Below are positions 19,392-28,654 of a stretch of DNA of 42,495 nucleotides, one piece after another; position 1 is the stretch's first letter; the number at the start of each line of letters is the position of its first letter. The position numbers and the translations under genes were made by a program. The notes beneath the pieces are model-generated. The model was not told the origin of the DNA and searched no databases. It worked only from the letters and a program-made list of their open reading frames with translations. The DNA is from Bacteroidales bacterium. Its GTDB lineage: Bacteria > Bacteroidota > Bacteroidia > Bacteroidales > GCA-2748055. Location of the stretch: positions 1-42,495 of the forward strand of contig JAIOZM010000032.1 in assembly GCA_021740585.1 (NCBI GenBank), given 5' to 3'.

Positions 19392-20192
19392 ATGCCAACA
19401 ATTCAACCATTATCTAAGAGTCATCTAAAGTATTTCAGATCATTGCAGCAAAAAAAATACCGAAATCTTAATAAAGTATTCTTAATTGAGGGCGAAAAAA
19501 TGGTGAAGGAAATTTTTCATGTGCAAAATTCCCATTTGGAAGTAATTCGAGTACTTGCTATAGATGAATTCTATAAAGAGAATCCGGGCTTTCCTTCGAA
19601 GTTCAATTGTTTTGAAATAAGCAAAGGCGATTTAAATAAAATATCTGGTATGTCATCACCAGACAAAGTGCTAATGGAGTTAAAAATGCCCGAATATTCA
19701 GTAGATTCCGGCTGGACTGAAGAATTTAATATTTATTTGGAAAGCATCAGGGATCCCGGGAATTTAGGTACTATTATTCGTACGGCAGATTGGTTTGGAT
19801 TTAAAAAAGTCTTCTGCAGTCCCGACAGTGTTGATGTATATAATCCGAAAGTAATTCAATCTTCCATGGGGAGCATCGCCAGAGTTAAGGTAATTTATTT
19901 ACCCATTGAAGAGGTTTTTAAGTTAACAACGAATGAAAACTCTTTCCAGAATATTGGAACGGTATTAGGAGGGGAGAACATTTATAATTTTATTTTTCCG
20001 AAGAAAGGAATGCTGTTCTTTGGGAACGAATCGAATGGACTCTCAACAATAATTCAAAAAAATTGCCAAAAAGCGATTGGAATTCCGGGTGCAACTATTG
20101 AAAATGGCCCTGAATCACTTAATCTGGGGATTTCGGTTGGGATTGTTTTGTCTGAACTAAGCAGACAGAAATTACTCAAAATGAAAATTTAG
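19392..20192 (+). CDS. SpoU (TrmH)-family RNA 2'-O-methyltransferase
   Basis: A 266-residue SPOUT enzyme that would transfer methyl from SAM to a ribose 2'-OH of rRNA or tRNA; the target base is unknown. An N-terminal substrate-binding domain (SKSHLKYFRSLQQKKYRNLNKVFLIEGEKMVKE) precedes the knotted domain. The three SpoU motifs are there: DPGNLGTIIRTADWFGF (about 129-145), MLFFGNESNGLS (about 211-222) and IPGATIENGPESLNLGISVGIVLSE (about 233-257). I start at ATG 19392 because family members begin near MPTIQPLSKSHLKYF. The frame is open from a GTG at 19281, but that part would overlap the promoter region shared with the tamL-like gene. The last 21 bases overlap the convergent porT-like gene. 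Confidence 0.87.
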   Translation: MPTIQPLSKSHLKYFRSLQQKKYRNLNKVFLIEGEKMVKEIFHVQNSHLEVIRVLAIDEFYKENPGFPSKFNCFEISKGDLNKISGMSSPDKVLMELKMPEYSVDSGWTEEFNIYLESIRDPGNLGTIIRTADWFGFKKVFCSPDSVDVYNPKVIQSSMGSIARVKVIYLPIEEVFKLTTNENSFQNIGTVLGGENIYNFIFPKKGMLFFGNESNGLSTIIQKNCQKAIGIPGATIENGPESLNLGISVGIVLSELSRQKLLKMKI

Positions 20193-20864
20193 CATAACGT
20201 AATAGGTACTTATCCTCTCCAGGGAATTAACATATTCAGGAATTCCCTTGGTTGTATCACGGTCAACCAGATCCATTAATCCGATTCCAACTTTTATTTC
20301 AGGAGCAAATTTAAAATACTGAAGATATAAATCAATTCCATAGCCGAATTCCAGACTCAGATTACCTCTTTTAAGTTCAACGAGCACTTCACTGTCGCTT
20401 TGCTTAATACCGGTCATGTCGTACATATAATTTAAACCACCAATAAAATAGGGTCGGTAATTATTTAATCTTTGGCTTCGCAACTTAAGCAGCAAGGGGA
20501 ATTGTAAAGCAGCTAATTCAAAATCCTGCTTCTTGAAATTTTCATAGTTATCATACTCATAAAACGATATAGTACCTTGTCCGAGGGCTAATCCGGGTAA
20601 AAATCGTAAAGTGGCAAAGTCTGTCAACCGCAAATCTGAAATGATGGTTACCTGCAATCCAAAACTGTTTATAGGATTTGTTGAATTCGCATAAATATTA
20701 TCATCAAAATTTCTTTTGAAACGATAATCCTGTGTTGAAGCTCCAACAGTAAATCCAAAATGGATTAATTTATTGTCATAGCCGGGTAAATTTTGAGGTT
20801 TTTTAACCTGAGCAGATAGTGTTGCCGGCAGAAGAATTAAGACTATGAAAAATATTCGAATCAA
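20172..20864 (-). CDS. porT: PorT-like outer-membrane protein (type IX secretion)
   Basis: A 230-residue precursor with a signal peptide ending LPATLSAQ at about residue 19 and a series of amphipathic strands. It ends YYVMLNFHFE, consistent with an 8-strand barrel. Length and content (HFGFTVGASTQDYRF near 36, LRFLPGLALGQGTISF near 86, ELAALQFPLLLKLRS near 116) fit PorT/SprT, an outer-membrane component needed by the type IX secretion system in Porphyromonas and Flavobacterium. The next gene on the same strand is menG/ubiE, a neighbour that I recall for porT in other Bacteroidota. A generic PorT-family or OmpA-like barrel is the alternative. Confidence 0.75.
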   Translation of the reverse strand: MIRIFFIVLILLPATLSAQVKKPQNLPGYDNKLIHFGFTVGASTQDYRFKRNFDDNIYANSTNPINSFGLQVTIISDLRLTDFATLRFLPGLALGQGTISFYEYDNYENFKKQDFELAALQFPLLLKLRSQRLNNYRPYFIGGLNYMYDMTGIKQSDSEVLVELKRGNLSLEFGYGIDLYLQYFKFAPEIKVGIGLMDLVDRDTTKGIPEYVNSLERISTYYVMLNFHFE

Positions 20865-20929
20865 ATTATTAGATTTTATACCAAAACGAAAGCTCCGTAA
20901 AAATAGTATATCAATAGCGATTATAAAAA

Positions 20930-21670
20930 TTATTCGATATTTCCTTTTACACCCCTATAGATACGAGCTATTCCAGAAGTTAATTTTTGATCAGACAATT
21001 CATTGAAACCCGATTTTCTCATTTCTTCCAGCATTTCACTGCCACTTGGGAATGCATTAATCGAATTGGGAAGATACGTGTATGCCCGGGGTTCGCTCGT
21101 AAAAACTGAGGCTAGTTTAGGCAAAATAGTCTTGGAGTAAAAATTATAGACAGTCGAAAATAATCCTTTGTCTGCTTTAGAGAATTCAAGGATGTATACT
21201 TTCCCGGAATCTTTTAAAACTCTGTAAATCTCATCGATTCCTTTATTAAGATTTTCAAAATTTCTGACCCCAAAAGCAACAGTGACAAAATCAAATTTAT
21301 CATTCTCATAAGGTAATTCCTCAGAATCGCCTTCCGTCCATTCTATTTGAGATTTACGCGATAGCGCCTTTTTCCGTGCTACATTGAGCATTTCGACCGA
21401 TATGTCGATTCCGGTTACAATAGTACCTGGAATTTCAGACAGGGCGAAAGCCAAATCTCCCGTTCCTGTGGCTATATCTAAAATAGCAACACCGGTATTG
21501 CCGTCAATTTCTTTTTTTATTCTCCTTACTAACTTTTTTCGCCAGCTTTTATCTGTATTGAATGAGAGAAAATGATTCAGAAAATCATAGCTTCCAGCTA
21601 TTTCATTAAACATGTCTCTTACCTGTTCTTTTCGGGTGCCCGATTGGTCTTCAAATGGTTTTACTTCCAT
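20930..21670 (-). CDS. menG: Demethylmenaquinone methyltransferase (UbiE/MenG)
   Basis: It methylates demethylmenaquinone with SAM as the last step of menaquinone synthesis. In Bacteroidota only the menaquinone reaction applies, hence menG. The 246-residue protein has the family start VRDMFNEIAGSYDFLNHFLSFNTDKSWRKKLV (about 18-49), SAM motif I LDIATGTGDLAFALS (about 64-78), VTVAFGVRNFENLNKGIDEIYRVLK (about 130-154), VYILEFSK and the C-terminal GIARIYRGVK. It lies 65 bases upstream of porT on the same strand and may be co-transcribed with it. Confidence 0.95.
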   Translation of the reverse strand: MEVKPFEDQSGTRKEQVRDMFNEIAGSYDFLNHFLSFNTDKSWRKKLVRRIKKEIDGNTGVAILDIATGTGDLAFALSEIPGTIVTGIDISVEMLNVARKKALSRKSQIEWTEGDSEELPYENDKFDFVTVAFGVRNFENLNKGIDEIYRVLKDSGKVYILEFSKADKGLFSTVYNFYSKTILPKLASVFTSEPRAYTYLPNSINAFPSGSEMLEEMRKSGFNELSDQKLTSGIARIYRGVKGNIE

Positions 21671-21750
21671 ATTCTACGTAAATTGAGAGCGCGAATTTAA
21701 AGAATATTAGCGATTAAGTTTTAAAGATTCTCATATTTAGCGAAACATAT

Positions 21751-21758
21751 TAACTTTG
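21751..21758 (+). promoter_or_regulatory. Candidate -7 element for the SDR/Ldh gene pair
   Basis: TAACTTTG matches TAnnTTTG and stands 25 bases before the SDR start codon. No convincing TTTG occurs 18-21 bases upstream. Confidence 0.45.
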
Positions 21759-21783
21759 CACGATTATTTTAAAAAGCTAAGTA

Positions 21784-22536
21784 ATGAAAAAAATTGTACT
21801 TATTACAGGTGCAACAGCTGGAATTGGTGAGGCCATTGCCAAAATTCTTGCGAAAAATAATTTTAAGCTTATACTTACAGGACGACGTCTCGACAGGCTT
21901 GAAGAGCTTAAAAAATCTCTGAAAAATGAGACGGATGTATTATGTCTGAATTTTGATATTCGCAGTCAATCTGAGGTTGAAAATGCAATTCTGTCATTGC
22001 CGGAAGAATGGGAAAATATTGATGTTCTTATAAATAATGCCGGATTGGCAGTTGGATTAAGTCATATTAACGATGGTGTAATCGACGATTGGGAAAGGAT
22101 GATAGACACGAATATAAAAGGATTATTATATATTACCCGGTCTGTTTCACCCATAATGGTTAAGAAAAAACAAGGCCATATTATAAATATTGCTTCTATT
22201 GCCGGTAAGGAAGTGTACGAAAACGGGAATGTTTACAGTGCAACCAAACATGCGGTTGATGCACTTTCTAAAGCCATGCGAATCGATTTTGTACACGATG
22301 GAATAAAGGTCACAAATATTGCCCCAGGCATGGTAGATACTGAGTTTTCCCTTGTCAGATTTAAGGGAGACCAAGGTAGAGCCGACAATGTTTATTCGGG
22401 TTTAACGCCTCTCTACGGAGAGGATATAGCTGAAGTGGTTCTTTTTGCTCTTCAAAGACCAGCTCATGTAAATTTAAATGATATTGTTATTATGCCAACA
22501 GCTCAAGCCACAGCAACAATTGTTCATAGAAATTAA
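21784..22536 (+). CDS. Short-chain dehydrogenase/reductase (YdfG-like)
   Basis: A 250-residue classical SDR. It has the cofactor loop TGATAGIG (8-15), Arg34-Arg35 after the second strand (suggesting NADP preference), NNAG (84-87), and the catalytic Ser138, Tyr151 and Lys155 (YSATK). The overall sequence resembles YdfG, a 3-hydroxy acid/serine dehydrogenase. The C-terminal part (PAHVNLNDIVIMPTAQA) is also typical of that subgroup. The substrate is inferred only from this likeness. An Ldh-family dehydrogenase starts 14 bases after the stop, so the two probably form an operon. Confidence 0.85.
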   Translation: MKKIVLITGATAGIGEAIAKILAKNNFKLILTGRRLDRLEELKKSLKNETDVLCLNFDIRSQSEVENAILSLPEEWENIDVLINNAGLAVGLSHINDGVIDDWERMIDTNIKGLLYITRSVSPIMVKKKQGHIINIASIAGKEVYENGNVYSATKHAVDALSKAMRIDFVHDGIKVTNIAPGMVDTEFSLVRFKGDQGRADNVYSGLTPLYGEDIAEVVLFALQRPAHVNLNDIVIMPTAQATATIVHRN

Positions 22537-22549
22537 AAAATCGCATTAA

Positions 22550-23638
22550 ATGAATCCAATATATACTTACGAATACCTAAGAGATTTTACTCAGCAATTC
22601 TTTATAAAAATGGGTTGCAGTGTTGAAGATGCTGCCATTTCAACAGATGTTTTTATGGAGGCTGAATTAAGAGGTTTTTCCTCCCATGGAGTAATCCGGA
22701 TTAAAGATTATTATAATTTATGGAAATCAGGACGGGTAAATTTGCATCCAAATATAAAAATTGTTCACGAAACCATGAGTACAGCTGTTGTTGATGGTGA
22801 TGGAGGTATTGGAATGGTGGTAGGCGCCCGATCAATGCAAATTGCTATGGAAAAAGCCGAGAAAGTGGGAACAGGCTGGGTGGCTACAAAAAATTCGAAT
22901 CACTATGGCATTGCAGGTTATTATCCTTCCATGGCTCTTAAAAAAGATATGATAGGATTTTCGGTTACCAATGCAAATCCATTGCTTGCACCAACCTTTT
23001 CAATTTCAAGAATGCTGGGTACAAATCCTATTGCTGTTGGATTCCCTACAAAAAGACATCTTCCATTTCTGGCCGACTTTGCCACCACTCCGGTGGCTCA
23101 TGGCAAACTAACTGTTGCTGCAAAAAAGGGATTGGAAGTATCGCATGGATTTGTTCAGGATAAAGATGGCAATCCATCCCATAATCCAGATATTATAAAA
23201 GAAGGTGGCACCATGTTACCTTTGGGTGGCGATTATGAACATGGCAGCCACAAAGGTTATATTTTAAGTTCAATGGTTGACATCCTTTCAGGAGTACTTT
23301 CAGGAGCGAATTTTGGTCCATTTGTACCCCCGTTTGTAGGATATCTGCCTCCAACAAATGAAAGGGTTGGGGAAGGAACGGGTCACTTTTTCGGAGCCAT
23401 GAGAATCGATGCTTTCAGGCCTGCTGAAGAATTTAAAGCCAAAATGGACGAATGGATAGATACCATTAAAAATTCAAAACCGGCACCGGATCAAACCGAA
23501 ATACTAATTCCTGGTGAACTGGAATACAGAAAAGAACAACAGTTGCGGAAAGAAGGTATTCCGGTTATTCCTGCTGTAATAGCTGATATTAAAGCTGTTT
23601 CAGATGAACTGGGTCTTGATTTTGACGCCAAAGTCTGA
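22550..23638 (+). CDS. Malate/L-lactate dehydrogenase (Ldh_2 family) oxidoreductase
   Basis: A 362-residue NAD(P)-dependent 2-hydroxyacid dehydrogenase of the YlbC/AllD/sulfolactate dehydrogenase family, which has its own fold unrelated to classical lactate dehydrogenase. Typical features are the N-terminal ELRGFSSHGVIRIKDY with His46 near the active site, GTGWVATKNSNHYGIAGYYPSMA (about 104-126) and GTNPIAVGFPT (about 160-170). It also has DFATTPVAHGKL, LPLGG....GSHKGYILSSMVDILSGVLSGA and GEGTGHFFGAMRID. The family members act on malate, lactate, ureidoglycolate, sulfolactate or delta1-piperideine-2-carboxylate. Which applies is not visible. It is coupled to the SDR, 14 bases upstream. Confidence 0.88.
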   Translation: MNPIYTYEYLRDFTQQFFIKMGCSVEDAAISTDVFMEAELRGFSSHGVIRIKDYYNLWKSGRVNLHPNIKIVHETMSTAVVDGDGGIGMVVGARSMQIAMEKAEKVGTGWVATKNSNHYGIAGYYPSMALKKDMIGFSVTNANPLLAPTFSISRMLGTNPIAVGFPTKRHLPFLADFATTPVAHGKLTVAAKKGLEVSHGFVQDKDGNPSHNPDIIKEGGTMLPLGGDYEHGSHKGYILSSMVDILSGVLSGANFGPFVPPFVGYLPPTNERVGEGTGHFFGAMRIDAFRPAEEFKAKMDEWIDTIKNSKPAPDQTEILIPGELEYRKEQQLRKEGIPVIPAVIADIKAVSDELGLDFDAKV

Positions 23639-23814
23639 TCGGGTAATTGGGGTCTCGATGGGGTATCTGGGTGAGAGGAATTAACTGATCAATGCGCCCG
23701 GCATCCTACAACAGCTTAGTATCTCCTCAACACCCTGCCCGAAGTTCTTAATTATCAGAACTATCTGACTCAAAAACATATTTCTTATCACTTCCCCGCT
23801 TCACCCAAATCCAA

Positions 23815-24564
23815 TTATTCGGGGAAACCAAATCCCTGTTTTCTGATTACATCCAGGTATTTTTTGGAGAAAAACTCATTGTTCTCTTTTGTATACCTAT
23901 TTTCAGTAAAGATTTGAGCTAAGGTTTTCTTCCTGTTAATTTCTAGCAAGCTTTTTGTTTCTGTTGATTCTTCCCTCTGCCTATAAATGGAATTGATTCT
24001 TTTTGGTGTGAAGGATTTATATTTCTCATAATGAACAACAGCCTCTAAAGGGAGTCGATCCGTCAGGGGAGGATTTTCATCAGGGTAGCCTAAAACAATA
24101 GCAGCTACCGGGACCACCAATTTTGGCAAGTCGAGGATTTCAATAATCTTATCTGCATTATAAGTGGCTGTGCCAAGATAACAGCCTCCCAATCCGTGAG
24201 CTTCAGCTTCCAGAATCACATTCTGGGAGGCAAGGATCGCATCAATGGCAGCTGTTATAAATGAAAGAAAATTGTCGTATCCCGGTTCTGCTTCTCGTTG
24301 GTTGCACCACTCACTAAAACGATTGAAATCAGCGCAAAATGTCAGGTGAACAGGAGCCGATAATACCATATCCTGCTTAAAATGGGCTTCCCAGAGTTTT
24401 TCTTTTTGTGCTTGATCACTGCTTACAATTACAGAATAAACCTGCATATTTCCGGTTGTGGAAGCCCGGGATCCGGCCTCCAGGATTTTATCGAGTATTG
24501 CCGAAGGAATACTGTCTGATTTGTACTTACGTACAGAGCGATGGTTAAAAATGGTGTCGATCAT
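23815..24564 (-). CDS. Nitroreductase-family flavoprotein (NfsA/FRP-like)
   Basis: A 249-residue FMN-dependent NAD(P)H oxidoreductase of the nitroreductase fold. The FMN phosphate site is HRSVRKY (8-14), followed by ASTTGNMQVYSVIV (about 34-47), AIDAILASQNVILEAEAHGLGGCYLG (about 109-134) and VVPVAAIVLGYPDENPP (about 151-167). The C-terminal extension from about 185 is typical of the longer NfsA/FRP type. Such proteins reduce nitro compounds, quinones or free flavin; the physiological substrate is unknown. It converges on the Ldh-type gene and appears monocistronic. A -7-like TACTTTTG lies on the minus strand at 24637-24644. The 176 bases between it and the Ldh gene hold no gene or clear terminator. 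Confidence 0.87.
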   Translation of the reverse strand: MIDTIFNHRSVRKYKSDSIPSAILDKILEAGSRASTTGNMQVYSVIVSSDQAQKEKLWEAHFKQDMVLSAPVHLTFCADFNRFSEWCNQREAEPGYDNFLSFITAAIDAILASQNVILEAEAHGLGGCYLGTATYNADKIIEILDLPKLVVPVAAIVLGYPDENPPLTDRLPLEAVVHYEKYKSFTPKRINSIYRQREESTETKSLLEINRKKTLAQIFTENRYTKENNEFFSKKYLDVIRKQGFGFPE

Positions 24565-24778
24565 GGGAAATATATTGTGATTAATTTATTTTCAAATTTT
24601 ATAGCTTAGAGTGCAAGACTCTTGACTTTTAATATTCAAAAGTAGCAGTTTTATCTGGTTTTGGAAAATAGTTAATTGGGTTTGCGGCATGGATAATTTG
24701 AAAGTATTTCTATAATGTTTTGCAAAATATGATTAATTTAACAGCTTGATTTTAATATTAACCCAACAAATAACAATT

Positions 24779-27700
24779 ATGAATATAAAATTGAGCTATG
24801 TATCATTTTTCCTTTCAGTTTTGCTTTTTGCTTCCTTTTCCTTGCAAAGCACTGCGAAAGCTAAACCAGAGACATCGAAAAATGATTCATTAAAGAGCAG
24901 TACTTTTTCCGGACTCAAATTTAGAAATATTGGTCCGGCTTTTACATCCGGAAGGATTGCCGACTTTGCAGTTAATCCTGATAATCATAGTGAATATTAT
25001 GTGGCAGTTGCCTCAGGTAGCGTATGGAAAACTATAAATAACGGTACAACTTTTACACCCATTTTTGATAAATATGGTAGTTATTCTACGGGCGTTATAG
25101 AAATGGATCCTACTAACCATAATGTTTTATGGCTGGGAACAGGTGAAAATAATCATCAAAGAGCTCTGGGATACGGAGACGGTGTTTATAAAAGTCTTGA
25201 TGGAGGTAAGAACTGGGAAAATATGGGATTGAAAGAAAGCCGTCAGATAGGGGGAATTGTAATAGACCCAAAAAATTCTGATATTGTTTTGGTGGCAGCT
25301 GAAGGAAGTGTTTGGGGACCGGGTGGCGACAGAGGAATTTACAAAACCAAAGATGGTGGAAAGACCTGGAAAAAGACTTTGGATATCAGTGAAAATACTG
25401 GTGCCAACAATATTATTATGGATCCGGCAGATAATAATGTACTTTATGCTACCACAGAACAAAGACGTCGGCATGTTTATAGTAAAATTGGCGGTGGCCC
25501 TGAAAGTGCTGTGTATAAGTCAGCCGATAAAGGCGAATCCTGGAGAAAGATTACAAAAGGATTACCTTCCGGCGATTTGGGTGGAATGGGGATAGATATA
25601 TCTCCTGTCGATAATAATGTTCTATATCTCATAGTTGAAGCCGGTGAAGGAAATAGTGGTTTTTACCGATCTTCAGACAGAGGGGAGTCATGGCAAAAAA
25701 TGAGCAGCTATTCATCCAGCGGTCAGTATTATAATGAAATATTTTGCGATCCGGTTGATGTAAATAAAGTGTATTCTACCGAAACCGTTTCTCAGGTGAG
25801 TGTCGACGGCGGGAAAACATGGACAGCTTTAGGACTTGAAGGTCGTCATGTTGATGATCACGCATTGTGGATAGATCCTAAGGATACAAATCATATTATG
25901 ATTGGTGGTGATGGTGGAGTTTATGAGACTTACGATTCAGGATCTAACTGGATTTTTAAAAGTAATTTATCTGTAACTCAGTTTTACAGGGTACAGGTTG
26001 ATAATGACTATCCCTTTTACAATGTTTACGGTGGAACTCAGGACAATAACACCTTGGGTGGGCCATCACAAAACACCTGTTCAGAGGGTGTAAGCAATGA
26101 AGACTGGAAAGCTATTCTGGGTGGGGATGGTTTTTGGGCTCAAATTGATCCCTCCGATCCCAATATAGTTTACTGCGAGTCACAATACGGGAATATGGCA
26201 CGATACGATAAGAAATCGGGAGAGACGTTGAGAATTAAACCCATACCTGAAAAAGGGGAAAAATCATATAAATGGAACTGGAATACTCCACTTATAATAA
26301 GTCCACATTCAAATACCAGATTATACACTTTTGCCAATAAAGTATTACGTTCAGACGACAGAGGGGAAAGCTGGAAGGTTATTTCAGGGGATCTTACTTC
26401 ACAGGTTGACAGAAATACCTGGCCGGTAATGGACCATTTCTGGAGTATTGATGCCGTGGCCAAAGATGTTTCAACAAGTCTTTGGGGAACCGGTGTATCT
26501 TTGGATGAATCTCCGGTTCAGGAAGACCTTCTGTTCGCGGGTACAGATGATGGAGTTATCTCAATTACAGAAAACGGTGGAAAAAGCTGGAGACAAATTC
26601 GTCACATTGATGGGGTACCCGATTTTAGTTATGTAAGCGATATTATGCCATCAAAATTTGATGCAAATGTAGTTTATGTGTCTTTCGATAATCATAAGAG
26701 GGATGATTTCAAACCCTATGTTTTCAAGAGTACAGATAAAGGCTTAACATGGACTCCTGTTGCAAATAATTTACCGGCCCGGGGAACCGTTCATACACTG
26801 CAGCAAGACCATGTAAACCAGAATTTGCTATTTGCAGGTACTGAATTTGGAGTATTTTTCTCCATTGACGGTGGGGCTGAATGGGTAAAATTATCATCGG
26901 GCATACCTACCATTGCTATAAAAGATATAAGCATTCAGGAAAGGGAAAATGATCTGGTACTTGCAAGTTTTGGCAGGGGATTCTTTATTCTTGACGATTA
27001 TACACCATTACGCGAGCTTGCTGATAACAGAGATATTCTTAAGAAAGAAGCTCATATCTTTTCCATAAAAGATGCATTGATGTATCTACAGACCGGCGCA
27101 AAATATGGTCAGGGTGCAGCGCTGTTTTATGCAGAGAATCCGGACTTTGGAGCAAGTTTTACTTATTATTTAAAAGATACTCCCAAAACGCTTAAGCAGC
27201 AACGTACAGAAAAGGAGAAAAAATTATTTGAAGATAAAAAACCAATTCCTCAGCCTGGTCAGGATGAATTACTTAAAGAACAAAATGAAGATTCGCCTTA
27301 CCTTTTATTTACTATAATGGATCTTCAGGGGAATGTGATTAGGAAAATTACCTCAAAACCTTCAAAAGGAATTAATAGGGTTGTGTGGGATTTGAGGTAT
27401 GATAGTCCAATGCCAGTTCGAATGAGAGAAGTGAAATTCACACCCGTTGCCGGTGCTCAATCCGGATCGGGCCGTGGAAGAAGTGGGGGTGGTGGAATGC
27501 TTGCTACTCCTGGTAAATACAAGGTGAAAATGGATATGATTGTCAGAGATGAATTACTTCCATTATCAGAAGCGGTTGAGTTCGAAGCTAAGATGTTAAA
27601 TAATGCAACACTTGAGAGAGATGACAGGGATGAAGTCCTTGCATTTTCGGGCAAATTATCTGATCTGGTAAGAGTTATGAGAGGGGCTCAGCAGCTTACG

Positions 27701-28096
27701 GAAGATGATTTGGAGAAGGTTATTAAAATGAGGCAAACTGTACTTGTTTCTTCAAATGGAACCATAGAAATGATGAGCGAATTGAAGAAAATGGAGCTGG
27801 AATTAAAGGATATTCTATTTGCTTTCGATGGTCCTGAAGCAAAAGCGAGCTGGGAGGAATTAGACCGGATCGATATGCCCTTAAATAGCAGATTAAACTC
27901 TGTATTGTATTCATCGTGGGGATCAACCCATGGCGTTACTGGCTCTATGGAAGAAGGATATAAAATTATTATCGAGGAGTTTCCTCCGGTTTTAGAAAAG
28001 ATTAAGGAGCTTAACGGAAAAATTAATGATTTCCAATCCAAATTGGATATGGAAAAAATACAATGGACTCCCGACAGAGTTCCCCAATTGCAATAA
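24779..28096 (+). CDS. Large exported Asp-box (BNR/sortilin-like beta-propeller) protein
   Basis: A 1105-residue precursor with a signal peptide (MNIKLSYVSFF... to about residue 27). I count ten S/T-x-D-x-G-x-x-W Asp-box variants: SLDGGKNW, TKDGGKTW, SADKGESW, SSDRGESW, SVDGGKTW, TYDSGSNW, SDDRGESW, TENGGKSW, STDKGLTW and SIDGGAEW. These lie between about residues 145 and 715 and build one or two VPS10/sortilin-like beta-propellers. After them come an Ig-like segment (YLLFTIMDLQGNVIRKITSK...GINRVVWDLRYD), a Gly-rich linker (SGSGRGRSGGGG) and a mostly helical C-terminal domain. There is no type IX C-terminal sorting domain and no lipobox, so it is probably periplasmic. Such proteins are often labelled glycosyl hydrolase, but no catalytic residues are seen. 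It ends at a strong terminator. Confidence 0.85.
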   Translation: MNIKLSYVSFFLSVLLFASFSLQSTAKAKPETSKNDSLKSSTFSGLKFRNIGPAFTSGRIADFAVNPDNHSEYYVAVASGSVWKTINNGTTFTPIFDKYGSYSTGVIEMDPTNHNVLWLGTGENNHQRALGYGDGVYKSLDGGKNWENMGLKESRQIGGIVIDPKNSDIVLVAAEGSVWGPGGDRGIYKTKDGGKTWKKTLDISENTGANNIIMDPADNNVLYATTEQRRRHVYSKIGGGPESAVYKSADKGESWRKITKGLPSGDLGGMGIDISPVDNNVLYLIVEAGEGNSGFYRSSDRGESWQKMSSYSSSGQYYNEIFCDPVDVNKVYSTETVSQVSVDGGKTWTALGLEGRHVDDHALWIDPKDTNHIMIGGDGGVYETYDSGSNWIFKSNLSVTQFYRVQVDNDYPFYNVYGGTQDNNTLGGPSQNTCSEGVSNEDWKAILGGDGFWAQIDPSDPNIVYCESQYGNMARYDKKSGETLRIKPIPEKGEKSYKWNWNTPLIISPHSNTRLYTFANKVLRSDDRGESWKVISGDLTSQVDRNTWPVMDHFWSIDAVAKDVSTSLWGTGVSLDESPVQEDLLFAGTDDGVISITENGGKSWRQIRHIDGVPDFSYVSDIMPSKFDANVVYVSFDNHKRDDFKPYVFKSTDKGLTWTPVANNLPARGTVHTLQQDHVNQNLLFAGTEFGVFFSIDGGAEWVKLSSGIPTIAIKDISIQERENDLVLASFGRGFFILDDYTPLRELADNRDILKKEAHIFSIKDALMYLQTGAKYGQGAALFYAENPDFGASFTYYLKDTPKTLKQQRTEKEKKLFEDKKPIPQPGQDELLKEQNEDSPYLLFTIMDLQGNVIRKITSKPSKGINRVVWDLRYDSPMPVRMREVKFTPVAGAQSGSGRGRSGGGGMLATPGKYKVKMDMIVRDELLPLSEAVEFEAKMLNNATLERDDRDEVLAFSGKLSDLVRVMRGAQQLTEDDLEKVIKMRQTVLVSSNGTIEMMSELKKMELELKDILFAFDGPEAKASWEELDRIDMPLNSRLNSVLYSSWGSTHGVTGSMEEGYKIIIEEFPPVLEKIKELNGKINDFQSKLDMEKIQWTPDRVPQLQ

Positions 28097-28112
28097 AATA
28101 AAAATAATTTAT

Positions 28113-28141
28113 CAAAAAGACTGTCTTTGGCAGTCTTTTTG
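28113..28141 (+). terminator. Terminator after the BNR protein gene
   Basis: CAAAAAGACTG, TCTTTGG loop, CAGTCTTTTTG: an 11-bp perfect stem with a T5 tail 17 bases after the stop codon. Its symmetric A5/T5 flanks would also allow function on the minus strand. Confidence 0.88.
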
Positions 28142-28249
28142 ATTATAATTTAAATGATAGTTAATTTTCTGTTCGGAAATTAAAAGATGCGGTTTTTTTT
28201 GTATATTGCACGCGTTCCTAATAATTAATTGTTTAACGAATTGTTTACT

Positions 28250-28378
28250 ATGAAAAAGTTCAGTTTTATACTGGTAATTGTTTTTGCCTTAGGTTTATTA
28301 TTTACTTCATGTAATAAAAAAGCTTGTCCTGCTTACAGTCAGGAAGATCAAGAACAACCTGAAAATTACGAAGGATAA
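28250..28378 (+). CDS. Small lipoprotein with CPAY motif (42 residues)
   Basis: ATG at 28250 and TAA at 28376-28378 enclose a 42-residue ORF. The N terminus MKKFSFILVIVFALGLLFTSC is a clear lipoprotein signal with Cys21 in the lipobox LFTSC. The mature peptide is only 22 residues: CNKKACPAYSQ followed by an acidic, Glu/Gln-rich tail ending ENYEG. Codon use is typical of the neighbours. Acidic residues just after the cysteine, which would favour surface export in Bacteroidota, are absent (NKKA), so it may face the periplasm. It lies alone between the BNR terminator and the barrel gene. I recognise no named family; a function cannot be stated. Confidence 0.78.
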   Translation: MKKFSFILVIVFALGLLFTSCNKKACPAYSQEDQEQPENYEG

Positions 28379-28654
28379 GATCTTTTTTTATGCAAATTTA
28401 TTTTAATTGCAATTAATCTTCGGCTTTTCCAGGTAGATTGGTTGCAATAATTGTTTGCGATATTTGGGATGAATTTAAATGAATATTAGGCTGCTGGCTT
28501 TTTTGGAATTGTTTTTTAAGTTCCATAGGTAGTAAATTTCCAGCTTATTTTATAAATAGGAATTGGGACAATCCGATTTTTCAATTGAAAGTTATCCTTT
28601 TAAGAAGGTATGATTCACATTTTTTAAAGGGAAGGGAATTTGATTGTTATTCAT

